Assembly (NCBI GenBank): GCA_022425445.1 | Contig: JAKMFM010000196.1 | Span: 1 to 6,364, forward strand | Direction: 5' to 3' | DNA length: 6,364 nucleotides | Origin: Planktomarina sp. | Lineage (GTDB): Bacteria > Pseudomonadota > Alphaproteobacteria > Rhodobacterales > Rhodobacteraceae | Part shown: positions 1-5,506 of the stretch, one piece after another | Numbering within the stretch: position 1 is the first letter of the stretch | Layout of the letters: each line of letters begins with the position of its first letter | The notes under the pieces: generated by a model | Seen by the model: only the letters and a program-made list of their open reading frames with translations | Databases searched by the model: none | Told to the model about the DNA's origin: nothing | Position numbers and translations under genes: made by a program

Positions 1-1109
1 TGCGCCAAGGCTTTAATACCATCTTCACTAAAGCTGACAGAGACATCCTCTGTGCTCATCAGAGCAGAATATTGCAGGGTCAATGCGTTCTCTGTTTCAC
101 AAAGAATGCGTATAAAATCTTCCTCGGTGAGATCACGCAGCTCCACACGGATCGGCAGGCGGCCCTGGAGCTCAGGCAGAAGGTCGGATGGTTTGGCAAC
201 ATGAAAAGCGCCGGAGGCTATAAACAAAATGTGATCGGTTTTCACAGGCCCATGTTTGGTGGACACGGTTGTACCTTCAATCAAAGGCAATAAATCGCGC
301 TGCACTCCTTCGCGACTGACATCTGCGCCCCGCGCATCGGCGCGCGCGCAGACCTTATCAATCTCGTCAAGAAACACGATTCCGCTTTGCTCCACAGCGG
401 TCAGGGCGGCTTTGGTGACGATTTCATCGTCGAGGAGTTTATCTGCCTCTTCTCCCAGTAAAACGTCATAACTGGCGGCTACGGTCATTTTTTTGCGGCT
501 GGTTCTGCCGCCCATGGCTTTCCCGAAGATATCTCCAAGGTTCATCATTCCCATTTGACTGCCAGGTTGACCGGGAACATCCAGTGCTGACAGGGGGTTA
601 GACGTGTCGGTAACTTCAAGCTCGATGACCGTGTCATCCAATTCTCCACCGCGCAATTTTTTGCGGAACATTTCGCGGGTTGCGTCGCGCGCGTCTGTTC
701 CAGCAATGGCCTCAATCACGCGTTCTTCGGCGGCCTCTTTTGCGCGCGCACGGACGTCTTCGCGCATGTGATCGCGGGTCATGGCGATGCTCGAGTCGAC
801 CAAATCTCGAATAATTTGCTCAACGTCCCGGCCGACATAGCCCACTTCAGTGAATTTTGTGGCTTCGACCTTTAGAAAAGGGGCCCGAGCCAATTTGGCC
901 AACCGACGGCTAATTTCGGTTTTGCCGACCCCAGTCGGGCCAATCATCAGAATATTTTTGGGATAAACTTCGTCACGGAGCTCATCTGGCAATTGTTTGC
1001 GGCGCCACCGGTTGCGCATGGCAACAGCTACAGCGCGCTTGGCATCATTTTGACCGACAATGTTGCGATCTAGCTCAGATACGATTTCGCGCGGGGTTAG
1101 ATCGGTCAT
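1..1109 (-). CDS. hslU: HslU (ClpY), ATPase subunit of the HslVU protease, partial (C-terminus cut by window edge)
   Basis: AAA+ unfoldase that recognises, unfolds and feeds proteins into the HslV peptidase chamber in the cytoplasm. Reading from the ATG at 1109, 369 codons are open up to the window edge; the family is normally about 435 residues, so roughly the last 65 (the sensor-2 region and the C-terminal tail that docks into HslV) are missing only because the window ends. Visible landmarks: N-terminal TPREIVSELDRNIVGQ, Walker A GPTGVGKT at 57-64, pore loop GYVG at 90-93 (the same numbering as E. coli HslU), an inserted I domain at about 110-240 with a Gly/Met-rich stretch near 180-201, Walker B VFLDEID at 245-251, a sensor-1-like stretch DHILFIASGAFH at 292-303 and the arginine finger in PELQGRLPIRVEL (R317). 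The start codon overlaps the hslV stop as ATGA, and GAGGT at 1119-1123 lies 9 bases upstream. No frameshift was found when translating the whole stretch. Confidence 0.98.
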   Translation of the reverse strand, partial: MTDLTPREIVSELDRNIVGQNDAKRAVAVAMRNRWRRKQLPDELRDEVYPKNILMIGPTGVGKTEISRRLAKLARAPFLKVEATKFTEVGYVGRDVEQIIRDLVDSSIAMTRDHMREDVRARAKEAAEERVIEAIAGTDARDATREMFRKKLRGGELDDTVIELEVTDTSNPLSALDVPGQPGSQMGMMNLGDIFGKAMGGRTSRKKMTVAASYDVLLGEEADKLLDDEIVTKAALTAVEQSGIVFLDEIDKVCARADARGADVSREGVQRDLLPLIEGTTVSTKHGPVKTDHILFIASGAFHVAKPSDLLPELQGRLPIRVELRDLTEEDFIRILCETENALTLQYSALMSTEDVSVSFSEDGIKALA

Positions 1110-1663
1110 TTTGAAATTACCTCAACGGTTAAATTGCCATTTGTGTAGACACAAATATCTGACGCAATCGCCATAGCCTTACGGGCAATTTCCTCTGCGC
1201 TGAGATCTGTTTCCAGTAGCCCGCGTGCTGCGGCTAGAGCGAAGTTGCCACCAGAGCCAATGGCTGCAATGCCATGTTCCGGCTCCAGCACATCGCCAGC
1301 GCCAGTGATGATTAAGAGTTCAGCCCCATCGGTGACAATCAGCATGGCCTCAAGTTTCTGCAAATATTTATCTGTGCGCCAATCCTTGGCCAGTTCAACG
1401 CAGGCGCGTTGCAGCTGACCAGGTGTGGCTTCTAGCTTCGCCTCAAGTCGCTCCAGGAGGGTAAAGGCGTCCGCTGTAGAGCCGGCAAACCCTACGACAA
1501 CATCATTTCCGCCGGGTGATAGGCGCCGCACTTTGCGAGCGGACCCTTTTATGACCGTTGGCCCGAGACTAACTTGCCCATCGCCGGCGACCACAACTTG
1601 AGAGCCTTTTCGCACACCAACAATCGTTGTGCCGTGCCATCCAGGGAATTTTGTATCGCTCAT
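1106..1663 (-). CDS. hslV: HslV (ClpQ), threonine peptidase subunit of the HslVU protease
   Basis: Proteasome-beta-like peptidase that forms the double hexameric core of HslVU and degrades proteins unfolded by HslU. The 185-residue product has the family signature GTTIVGVRKG at 11-20 and VVVAGDGQVSLGPTVIKGSARKVRR at 23-47. If maturation exposes Thr12 as residue 1, Asp28 becomes Asp17 and Lys44 becomes Lys33, the standard N-terminal-nucleophile active-site positions; GSGGN at 136-140 supplies the conserved Ser. Unlike E. coli HslV, where only Met is removed, residues 1-11 (ending WHG) form a short propeptide that must be cleaved before Thr12; this is known in alphaproteobacterial HslV. The ATG at 1663 is chosen because GAGGAG at 1670-1675 lies 6 bases upstream, and no start codon lies at the mature Thr. 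It is the first gene of the hslVU unit, preceded by a heat-shock-type promoter. Confidence 0.98.
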   Translation of the reverse strand: MSDTKFPGWHGTTIVGVRKGSQVVVAGDGQVSLGPTVIKGSARKVRRLSPGGNDVVVGFAGSTADAFTLLERLEAKLEATPGQLQRACVELAKDWRTDKYLQKLEAMLIVTDGAELLIITGAGDVLEPEHGIAAIGSGGNFALAAARGLLETDLSAEEIARKAMAIASDICVYTNGNLTVEVISK

Positions 1664-1669
1664 CTGCTT

Positions 1670-1675
1670 CTCCTC
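1670..1675 (-). promoter_or_regulatory. Shine-Dalgarno site of hslV
   Basis: On the minus strand GAGGAG stands 6 bases before the hslV ATG. It is close to the ideal anti-16S match at ideal spacing, so it fixes the start at 1663 and therefore establishes the 11-residue N-terminal extension of HslV as translated. With the predicted transcription start near 1680, the leader would be only about 17 bases. Confidence 0.85.
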
Positions 1676-1686
1676 ACTACGGACGC

Positions 1687-1716
1687 TATATGGGAAATGC
1701 CAGTGCTGGCAACAAG
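1687..1716 (-). promoter_or_regulatory. Predicted RpoH (sigma-32) heat-shock promoter of hslVU
   Basis: On the minus strand, CTTGTTG (1716-1710) is followed by 14 bases and then TCCCATAT (1695-1688), which continues with A at 1687. The E. coli sigma-32 consensus is CTTGAAA, a spacer of about 13-17 bases, and CCCCATnT. The -35 box matches in its CTTG core and is preceded by CC; the -10 box matches 7 of 8 positions. A start of transcription near 1680 would leave room for the Shine-Dalgarno site. HslVU is an established member of the RpoH regulon in proteobacteria, so motif and gene agree. The match is by eye, and alphaproteobacterial RpoH tolerates somewhat different spacing. Confidence 0.7.
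1698..1711. repeat. Short perfect palindrome inside the hslVU promoter spacer
   Basis: TGCCAG-TG-CTGGCA: two 6-base arms around a 2-base centre. It lies almost entirely between the predicted -35 and -10 boxes of hslV, overlapping the last two bases of the -35 element. It could be an operator for a dimeric regulator. The loop is too short for a stable RNA hairpin, and there is no T-run after it, so it is not a terminator. Chance occurrence is possible; no known binding site is recognised. Confidence 0.4.
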
Positions 1717-1722
1717 GGCACG

Positions 1723-1749
1723 AAAAAAGGCGCTCGTCGGAGCGCCTTT
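1723..1749 (-). terminator. Rho-independent terminator after trxA
   Basis: On the minus strand a perfect 10-base-pair stem (AAAGGCGCTC, loop CGAC, GAGCGCCTTT) runs straight into a run of Ts; six consecutive Ts, including the last three of the stem, end at 1723. It starts 21 bases after the trxA stop. On the plus strand the hairpin is followed by only three Ts and then mixed sequence, so it works in the minus direction. It closes the addB-addA-trxA unit and separates it from hslVU, whose -35 box begins only 6 bases further on. Confidence 0.92.
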
Positions 1750-1770
1750 CGAAGAATTTGAGATTTGAAC

Positions 1771-2091
1771 TTAAATGGCGTCGTCAATCCAGCTCTTTAA
1801 TGCTGCCTTTGGGGCTGCACCAGTTTTGTTGGAAATGACTTGGCCATCTTTAAACAAAAACAAAGCTGGAATTCCGCGCACACCAAGGGCTGCAGCCGCA
1901 GAGGGGTTGCTGTCGACATCCACTTTAACCACTTTGACTTTGCCTTCCATTTCAACAGAAATCTCTTCAAGTGAGGGACCAATTTGCTTGCACGGTCCGC
2001 ACCATTCTGCCCAAAAATCCACCACAACGGGGAGATCTGAGTCTTTTACAATACTATCAAAAGTTGCGTCTGTAGCGGCGACAGTGGCCAT
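1771..2091 (-). CDS. trxA: Thioredoxin 1 (TrxA)
   Basis: Small cytoplasmic dithiol-disulfide oxidoreductase that supplies electrons to ribonucleotide reductase, methionine sulfoxide reductases, peroxiredoxins and other targets, and is itself reduced by thioredoxin reductase. The 106-residue product has the standard length and fold signature: VVVDFWAEWCGPCK at 22-35 with redox cysteines Cys31 and Cys34 and the buried Asp25, a KVDVDSNP strand at 56-63, and RGIPALFLF with the cis-proline at Pro75 (Ala follows where E. coli has Thr). The start at 2091 is preferred over an in-frame ATG at 2124, because TTGGAG at 2099-2104 lies 7 bases upstream and MATVAATDATF matches the usual thioredoxin N-terminus; the longer form would add 11 residues unlike the family. 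It follows addA by 58 bases in the same direction and ends just before a terminator, so readthrough from addBA is plausible. Confidence 0.97.
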   Translation of the reverse strand: MATVAATDATFDSIVKDSDLPVVVDFWAEWCGPCKQIGPSLEEISVEMEGKVKVVKVDVDSNPSAAAALGVRGIPALFLFKDGQVISNKTGAAPKAALKSWIDDAI

Positions 2092-2098
2092 GGTGTTA

Positions 2099-2104
2099 CT
2101 CCAA
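2099..2104 (-). promoter_or_regulatory. Shine-Dalgarno site deciding the trxA start
   Basis: TTGGAG on the minus strand, 7 bases before the ATG at 2091. It lies between the upstream in-frame ATG (2124) and the chosen one, so it supports the 106-residue thioredoxin over a 117-residue form. Confidence 0.8.
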
Positions 2105-2149
2105 ATGTTATAGGGCTTTCTCAAGAGTTAGAGTTGCAAGCGCCCAGCG

Positions 2150-5100
2150 TCAAGTCAGTGGCGTATTTGCCAAGGATGAAATCACGAGATCTTTTGGCAG
2201 CGGCATGAGCTCCAGGGTTTTTGTCCATAAAATCGCGGTTTCGATGTCATGATCGGGATAGATTTGTGACAAGGCTGCCGCATAGGCTCCCATCTGTCTT
2301 AAAAGCCCGCTTGGAACTTGTTCAGCTTCGCTTGGCACGATCTGATTGGTTTTGAAATCCACCGCCAAAACCCGCGTGGGCGAGACGAGCAGCCGGTCTA
2401 TGGAGCCCTGTATTGGATCTCCGTTCAGCTCTGGCAAGTGAGCCGTTACATCGACTTCAGCTAAACTTTCGGGCGCAAAAATATGTGCCAGATCTGGTTT
2501 TTGCAGCACCGCGCGGGCCTCTTGGCAGGCAGGCGCTTGGACATCTGCTTCTATTAACCGCTCGGCGATCTTACCCCATTGATCTTGCGGCGCATTGGGC
2601 AAGACTTCCAAAAGCCGATGCACCGCCGTTCCCATGCGTTTTGCTGTTTCAGCGCCTAAAGGTGCGCCACCTGGCAACACTTTGTCTCCGCCTAAATCGG
2701 ATGGCGCGCGGGCGCTCACAGTTGCTTGAGGCGGTTTGACGAAGGGCACAGCCCAGTTTGGGACGGATTGTTTGATAATTTCAGTTTGCTTGGGGTCGCT
2801 TGTGGGCCCCACTGACCATTGCATGGGCTCATACCGCAATCCCAAACCGGCAGTGGTGTTTAAAGGCTCAGCACCGAGGGTCGAAATTGCATCGAATATG
2901 GCGGTATGCCAACAGTCCTTCCCCTCCGCAATGTCCCCCGAACCCATAATAATCAGCCAACTCTCCGCTCGGGTCATGGCCACGTAGAGCAGACGGTCAC
3001 GCTCCTCTTCCTGTTGGCGCTGCACATCTTTCAGGCTGATTTTTAATGTGGTCGGTATGAAATCTTTGTTTGGAGGCCAAATAGCAATATTATTATGAGG
3101 CACAACTTCCGGCAGCTTTGGCGGTTTGCGCGGCGCAGTGTCGGGCAAAATCACGATCGGTGCCTCCAGGCCCTTGGCGCCATGGACCGTCATGACACGG
3201 ATTTTGTCACCAACACTGTCCATCTGGCGCTTGATCTCCAGGTCATCTGCGTCCAGCCAGACAAGAAACCCAGTCAGATTTGGAATATTGCTGCGCTCAT
3301 AGGCAAGAGATTGACTGACCAAAGCATCAATCCCTTCGGCAGCCTCTGGTCCCAATTGGCCCAACAAAGCTGATCGACCACCGAGGGTGGTCAATATATG
3401 TTCGATTAATTCAAACGGGCGCTTGAAATCCGCGAGATCGCGGAGCTCTGTCAGCCGTTGAACAGTCAGTGGAAATTCCTCTTCTCGGTTTTGCAAGCTG
3501 CGCCACAAAAGGGGCGAGTCTCGGCCCTGAGCAAGGTTATACAGATCTTGTTCGGACCACCCAAAAAGTGGAGATTTCAACGCTTCGGCTAAAGACAGGT
3601 TGTCTTCCGGTAGCGCCAAAAAGGCCAGCAAGGAACGGATGTCGCGAACCGCCAGCTCGGCGGCGACTTTTAAACGATCGGCCCCAGCTATTGGTAAGTG
3701 GGCTTCCTTACAGGCCCGGTGGATTTCTCTAAATAACAGTTTTTGACGGCCCTGAACCAGGATTAAAAAATCGCCAGCGGTGATCTTACGCTGAAAGGCG
3801 ACCCCTGAGTCATCTAGCTGAGTAAGCGTCTCAGTTTCGATTAGATCACAGATATGCCCGGCCAGAGCATCGGCCAATTGTTTGTCCTGGTGATCTGTTG
3901 AAACCTCATCGACCGGATCAGTCCAGTGGTGCGGTTCAGTCTTATCAGGGACTTGAAACACAGGCCAAACATCAACGCGGCCAGGAAGATCTTTTTTAAA
4001 CGCCAAATGTGCGGATCCTGAGCCAAGTCCGTTGCGATTGGAAAAGACCTGATCCACAACGCCCAAGATCGCCGACGATGAGCGAAAGGAGTGATCCAAA
4101 GTGGTCGATTGAAACGGCTGATCAATTTCACGCAACTTTTGGGAAAATTGGTCACGCATCCGGTCAAACCCATCCGGGTCTGCGCCTTGGAAGGAATAGA
4201 TTGACTGTTTTTTATCGCCCACAACAAAGATTGTTCGGGGCACATCTGCCCGCGCGCCCTCACCGGATGTGAATTCCTGTGCGAGGAGTCGGATGACATC
4301 CCATTGCGCTGGGCTGGTATCTTGGGCCTCATCCACCAAAATATGATCAATGCCACCATCCAAGCGAAATAAGACCCATGTGGCGACACGCTCATCAGAC
4401 AGAAGATGGCGTGTGCGCATTATAAGGTCATTAAAGTCCAAAAACCCCCGCGCCTGTTTTCGTGCACGATAGGTGCTGACAAACTCAGCCGCAAAATCAT
4501 AGAGCGCGAGGCTGCGTTTTGCGATATTCAGGTTCAAGTGGCTATGCCGCCCAGATTCAATGCGTGACATAAGCGCCTCAACCTGTGCTATGCTGGGCAA
4601 TTCAGCCCGCGTGGCCTTCGTGGGAAACGACCCTATTTTGGCTGAGCCTGGGGCTTTGCCCGTCTTGTTCAAAAACACGGATTCTAACGTCGAAAGGTCG
4701 GCGGTTGTGAGTGTTGGGCCGTTGATGGCCTGTAATTTAAGACCGGCTTTAAAGTCGCGGCCCGTTTCGTCCTTGGTCAGCAGGAGCGCTCGAAGCTCTT
4801 CAATGTGCTGGAGATCGTCAGGCAAGAAACAGTCATGTGCCAGGTCGGCGTCATTATATCCGGCCGTCAGGCCGAGCGCCTCCCAAATAACATCTGCGCC
4901 GGGGTGGGTGTCGAAATGATGATCCAAATGCAAGATTGAATGCAGAAATTTTTGTAATTCTGCCCCTGTGAAATGTTTTGCGATACCATCAAAGCTGGAT
5001 CGCCCAGAGCCATCTGCAATGGCTTCCACCACCTCATCAAGAAGACGATTTTGGGCCCGTTCGTCGATCTCGACAAATTGCGGGTTTACCCCCGCTTCGA

Positions 5101-5506
5101 GCGGAAAACGCCGCAAGATTGAGGCGCAGAAGGAATGGATGGTTTGAATCTTTAAACCACCAGGAGCCTCCACCGCGCGGGCAAAGAGCGTTCGGGCCCG
5201 TTCAATGTCTTCTGGCTCAAGGCCGCGCTCTATGCCCAGGTTGGCCAGCTCTTCCAAAAGCTTGGCATCGTCCAGCATCGTCCAGCGCCCCAGCCGCTTG
5301 AAAAGCCGGTTTTGCATTTCTGACGCCGCAGCTTTTGTATAGGTCAAACACAGAATGTTTTGCGGCATTACCCCATCCAGCAACAGCCGCGCCACACGGT
5401 CTGTCAGCACACGCGTTTTTCCAGAGCCCGCATTGGCCGCGAGCCATGTCGAGCGTGCCGGATGGGCGGCTTCGATTTGTCGGAGGCTTGCATCACTCAA
5501 TTTCAT
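2150..5506 (-). CDS. addA: AddA, helicase-nuclease subunit of the AddAB double-strand break repair enzyme (alphaproteobacterial type)
   Basis: UvrD/Rep-like SF1A helicase fused to a C-terminal nuclease. With AddB it unwinds and resects DNA ends to start RecA-dependent recombination, the role RecBCD plays in E. coli. From the ATG at 5506 the product has 1118 residues. Helicase motifs in order: Walker A ANAGSGKT 24-31, TYTKAAASEM 55-64, QTIHSF 121-126, Walker B LVDEAQD 390-396, motif III VGDKKQSIYSFQGAD 429-443, motif IV HSFRSS 472-477, motif V RVMTVHGAKGLE 770-781, motif VI LLYVAMTRA 839-847. The RecB-type PD-(D/E)XK nuclease follows: GTAVH (His963), GSIDRL (Asp1037), AVDFKTN (Asp1050, Lys1052) and QMGAYAAAL (Gln1071). 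All key residues of both activities are present. The start at 5506 is preferred over an in-frame ATG at 5548: it overlaps the addB stop by ATGA and has AAGGTG 5 bases upstream. No internal interruption is seen. Confidence 0.97.
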   Translation of the reverse strand: MKLSDASLRQIEAAHPARSTWLAANAGSGKTRVLTDRVARLLLDGVMPQNILCLTYTKAAASEMQNRLFKRLGRWTMLDDAKLLEELANLGIERGLEPEDIERARTLFARAVEAPGGLKIQTIHSFCASILRRFPLEAGVNPQFVEIDERAQNRLLDEVVEAIADGSGRSSFDGIAKHFTGAELQKFLHSILHLDHHFDTHPGADVIWEALGLTAGYNDADLAHDCFLPDDLQHIEELRALLLTKDETGRDFKAGLKLQAINGPTLTTADLSTLESVFLNKTGKAPGSAKIGSFPTKATRAELPSIAQVEALMSRIESGRHSHLNLNIAKRSLALYDFAAEFVSTYRARKQARGFLDFNDLIMRTRHLLSDERVATWVLFRLDGGIDHILVDEAQDTSPAQWDVIRLLAQEFTSGEGARADVPRTIFVVGDKKQSIYSFQGADPDGFDRMRDQFSQKLREIDQPFQSTTLDHSFRSSSAILGVVDQVFSNRNGLGSGSAHLAFKKDLPGRVDVWPVFQVPDKTEPHHWTDPVDEVSTDHQDKQLADALAGHICDLIETETLTQLDDSGVAFQRKITAGDFLILVQGRQKLLFREIHRACKEAHLPIAGADRLKVAAELAVRDIRSLLAFLALPEDNLSLAEALKSPLFGWSEQDLYNLAQGRDSPLLWRSLQNREEEFPLTVQRLTELRDLADFKRPFELIEHILTTLGGRSALLGQLGPEAAEGIDALVSQSLAYERSNIPNLTGFLVWLDADDLEIKRQMDSVGDKIRVMTVHGAKGLEAPIVILPDTAPRKPPKLPEVVPHNNIAIWPPNKDFIPTTLKISLKDVQRQQEEERDRLLYVAMTRAESWLIIMGSGDIAEGKDCWHTAIFDAISTLGAEPLNTTAGLGLRYEPMQWSVGPTSDPKQTEIIKQSVPNWAVPFVKPPQATVSARAPSDLGGDKVLPGGAPLGAETAKRMGTAVHRLLEVLPNAPQDQWGKIAERLIEADVQAPACQEARAVLQKPDLAHIFAPESLAEVDVTAHLPELNGDPIQGSIDRLLVSPTRVLAVDFKTNQIVPSEAEQVPSGLLRQMGAYAAALSQIYPDHDIETAILWTKTLELMPLPKDLVISSLANTPLT
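5265..5286. repeat. Tandem 10-base repeat within addA
   Basis: The plus strand reads GCATCGTCCA twice in direct succession, followed by GC of a third unit. It codes for part of WTMLDDAK near AddA residues 74-81. The unit is not a multiple of three, so gain or loss of a copy would shift the addA frame. Two copies can arise by chance, and the encoded residues look ordinary. Confidence 0.6.

Noticed and set aside
331..351. Alternating CG tracts in hslU (also near 686-694 and 741-750), as possible Z-DNA or recombination signals.
   Set aside because: They encode conserved HslU residues rich in Ala, Arg and Asp, and are explained by codon choice.
1574..1838. Two overlapping plus-strand frames crossing the hslV promoter and terminator.
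   Set aside because: They run across the terminator hairpin and promoter and resemble no family; the minus-strand signals explain this region.
1775..2113. 112-codon plus-strand frame opposite trxA.
   Set aside because: Antisense to a clear thioredoxin; composition is what reverse-complement coding sequence gives.
2092..2149. Possible separate promoter for trxA: TTGCAA (2134-2139) and TATAAC (2107-2112) on the minus strand, or a CTTG/CCCTATAA heat-shock-like pair.
   Set aside because: The spacer between the two hexamers is 21 bases, too long for sigma-70, and the heat-shock-like reading is about 3 bases longer than the hslV one. With 17-base spacing the -35 would be AACTCT, a poor match. A promoter is possible but not supported.
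2124..2149. Six-base tandem AACTCT AACTCT in the addA-trxA gap.
   Set aside because: Only two copies of a six-base unit, with no symmetry that suggests a binding site.
3841..4395. 184-codon open frame on the minus strand inside addA.
   Set aside because: It lies in another frame over the AddA Walker B to motif IV region, its protein is rich in Arg, Trp and Pro without any recognisable domain, and AddA is intact across it.
4560..4919. 119-codon open frame on the plus strand opposite addA.
   Set aside because: Antisense shadow of addA with Ser/Arg-rich low-complexity translation and no convincing ribosome-binding site.
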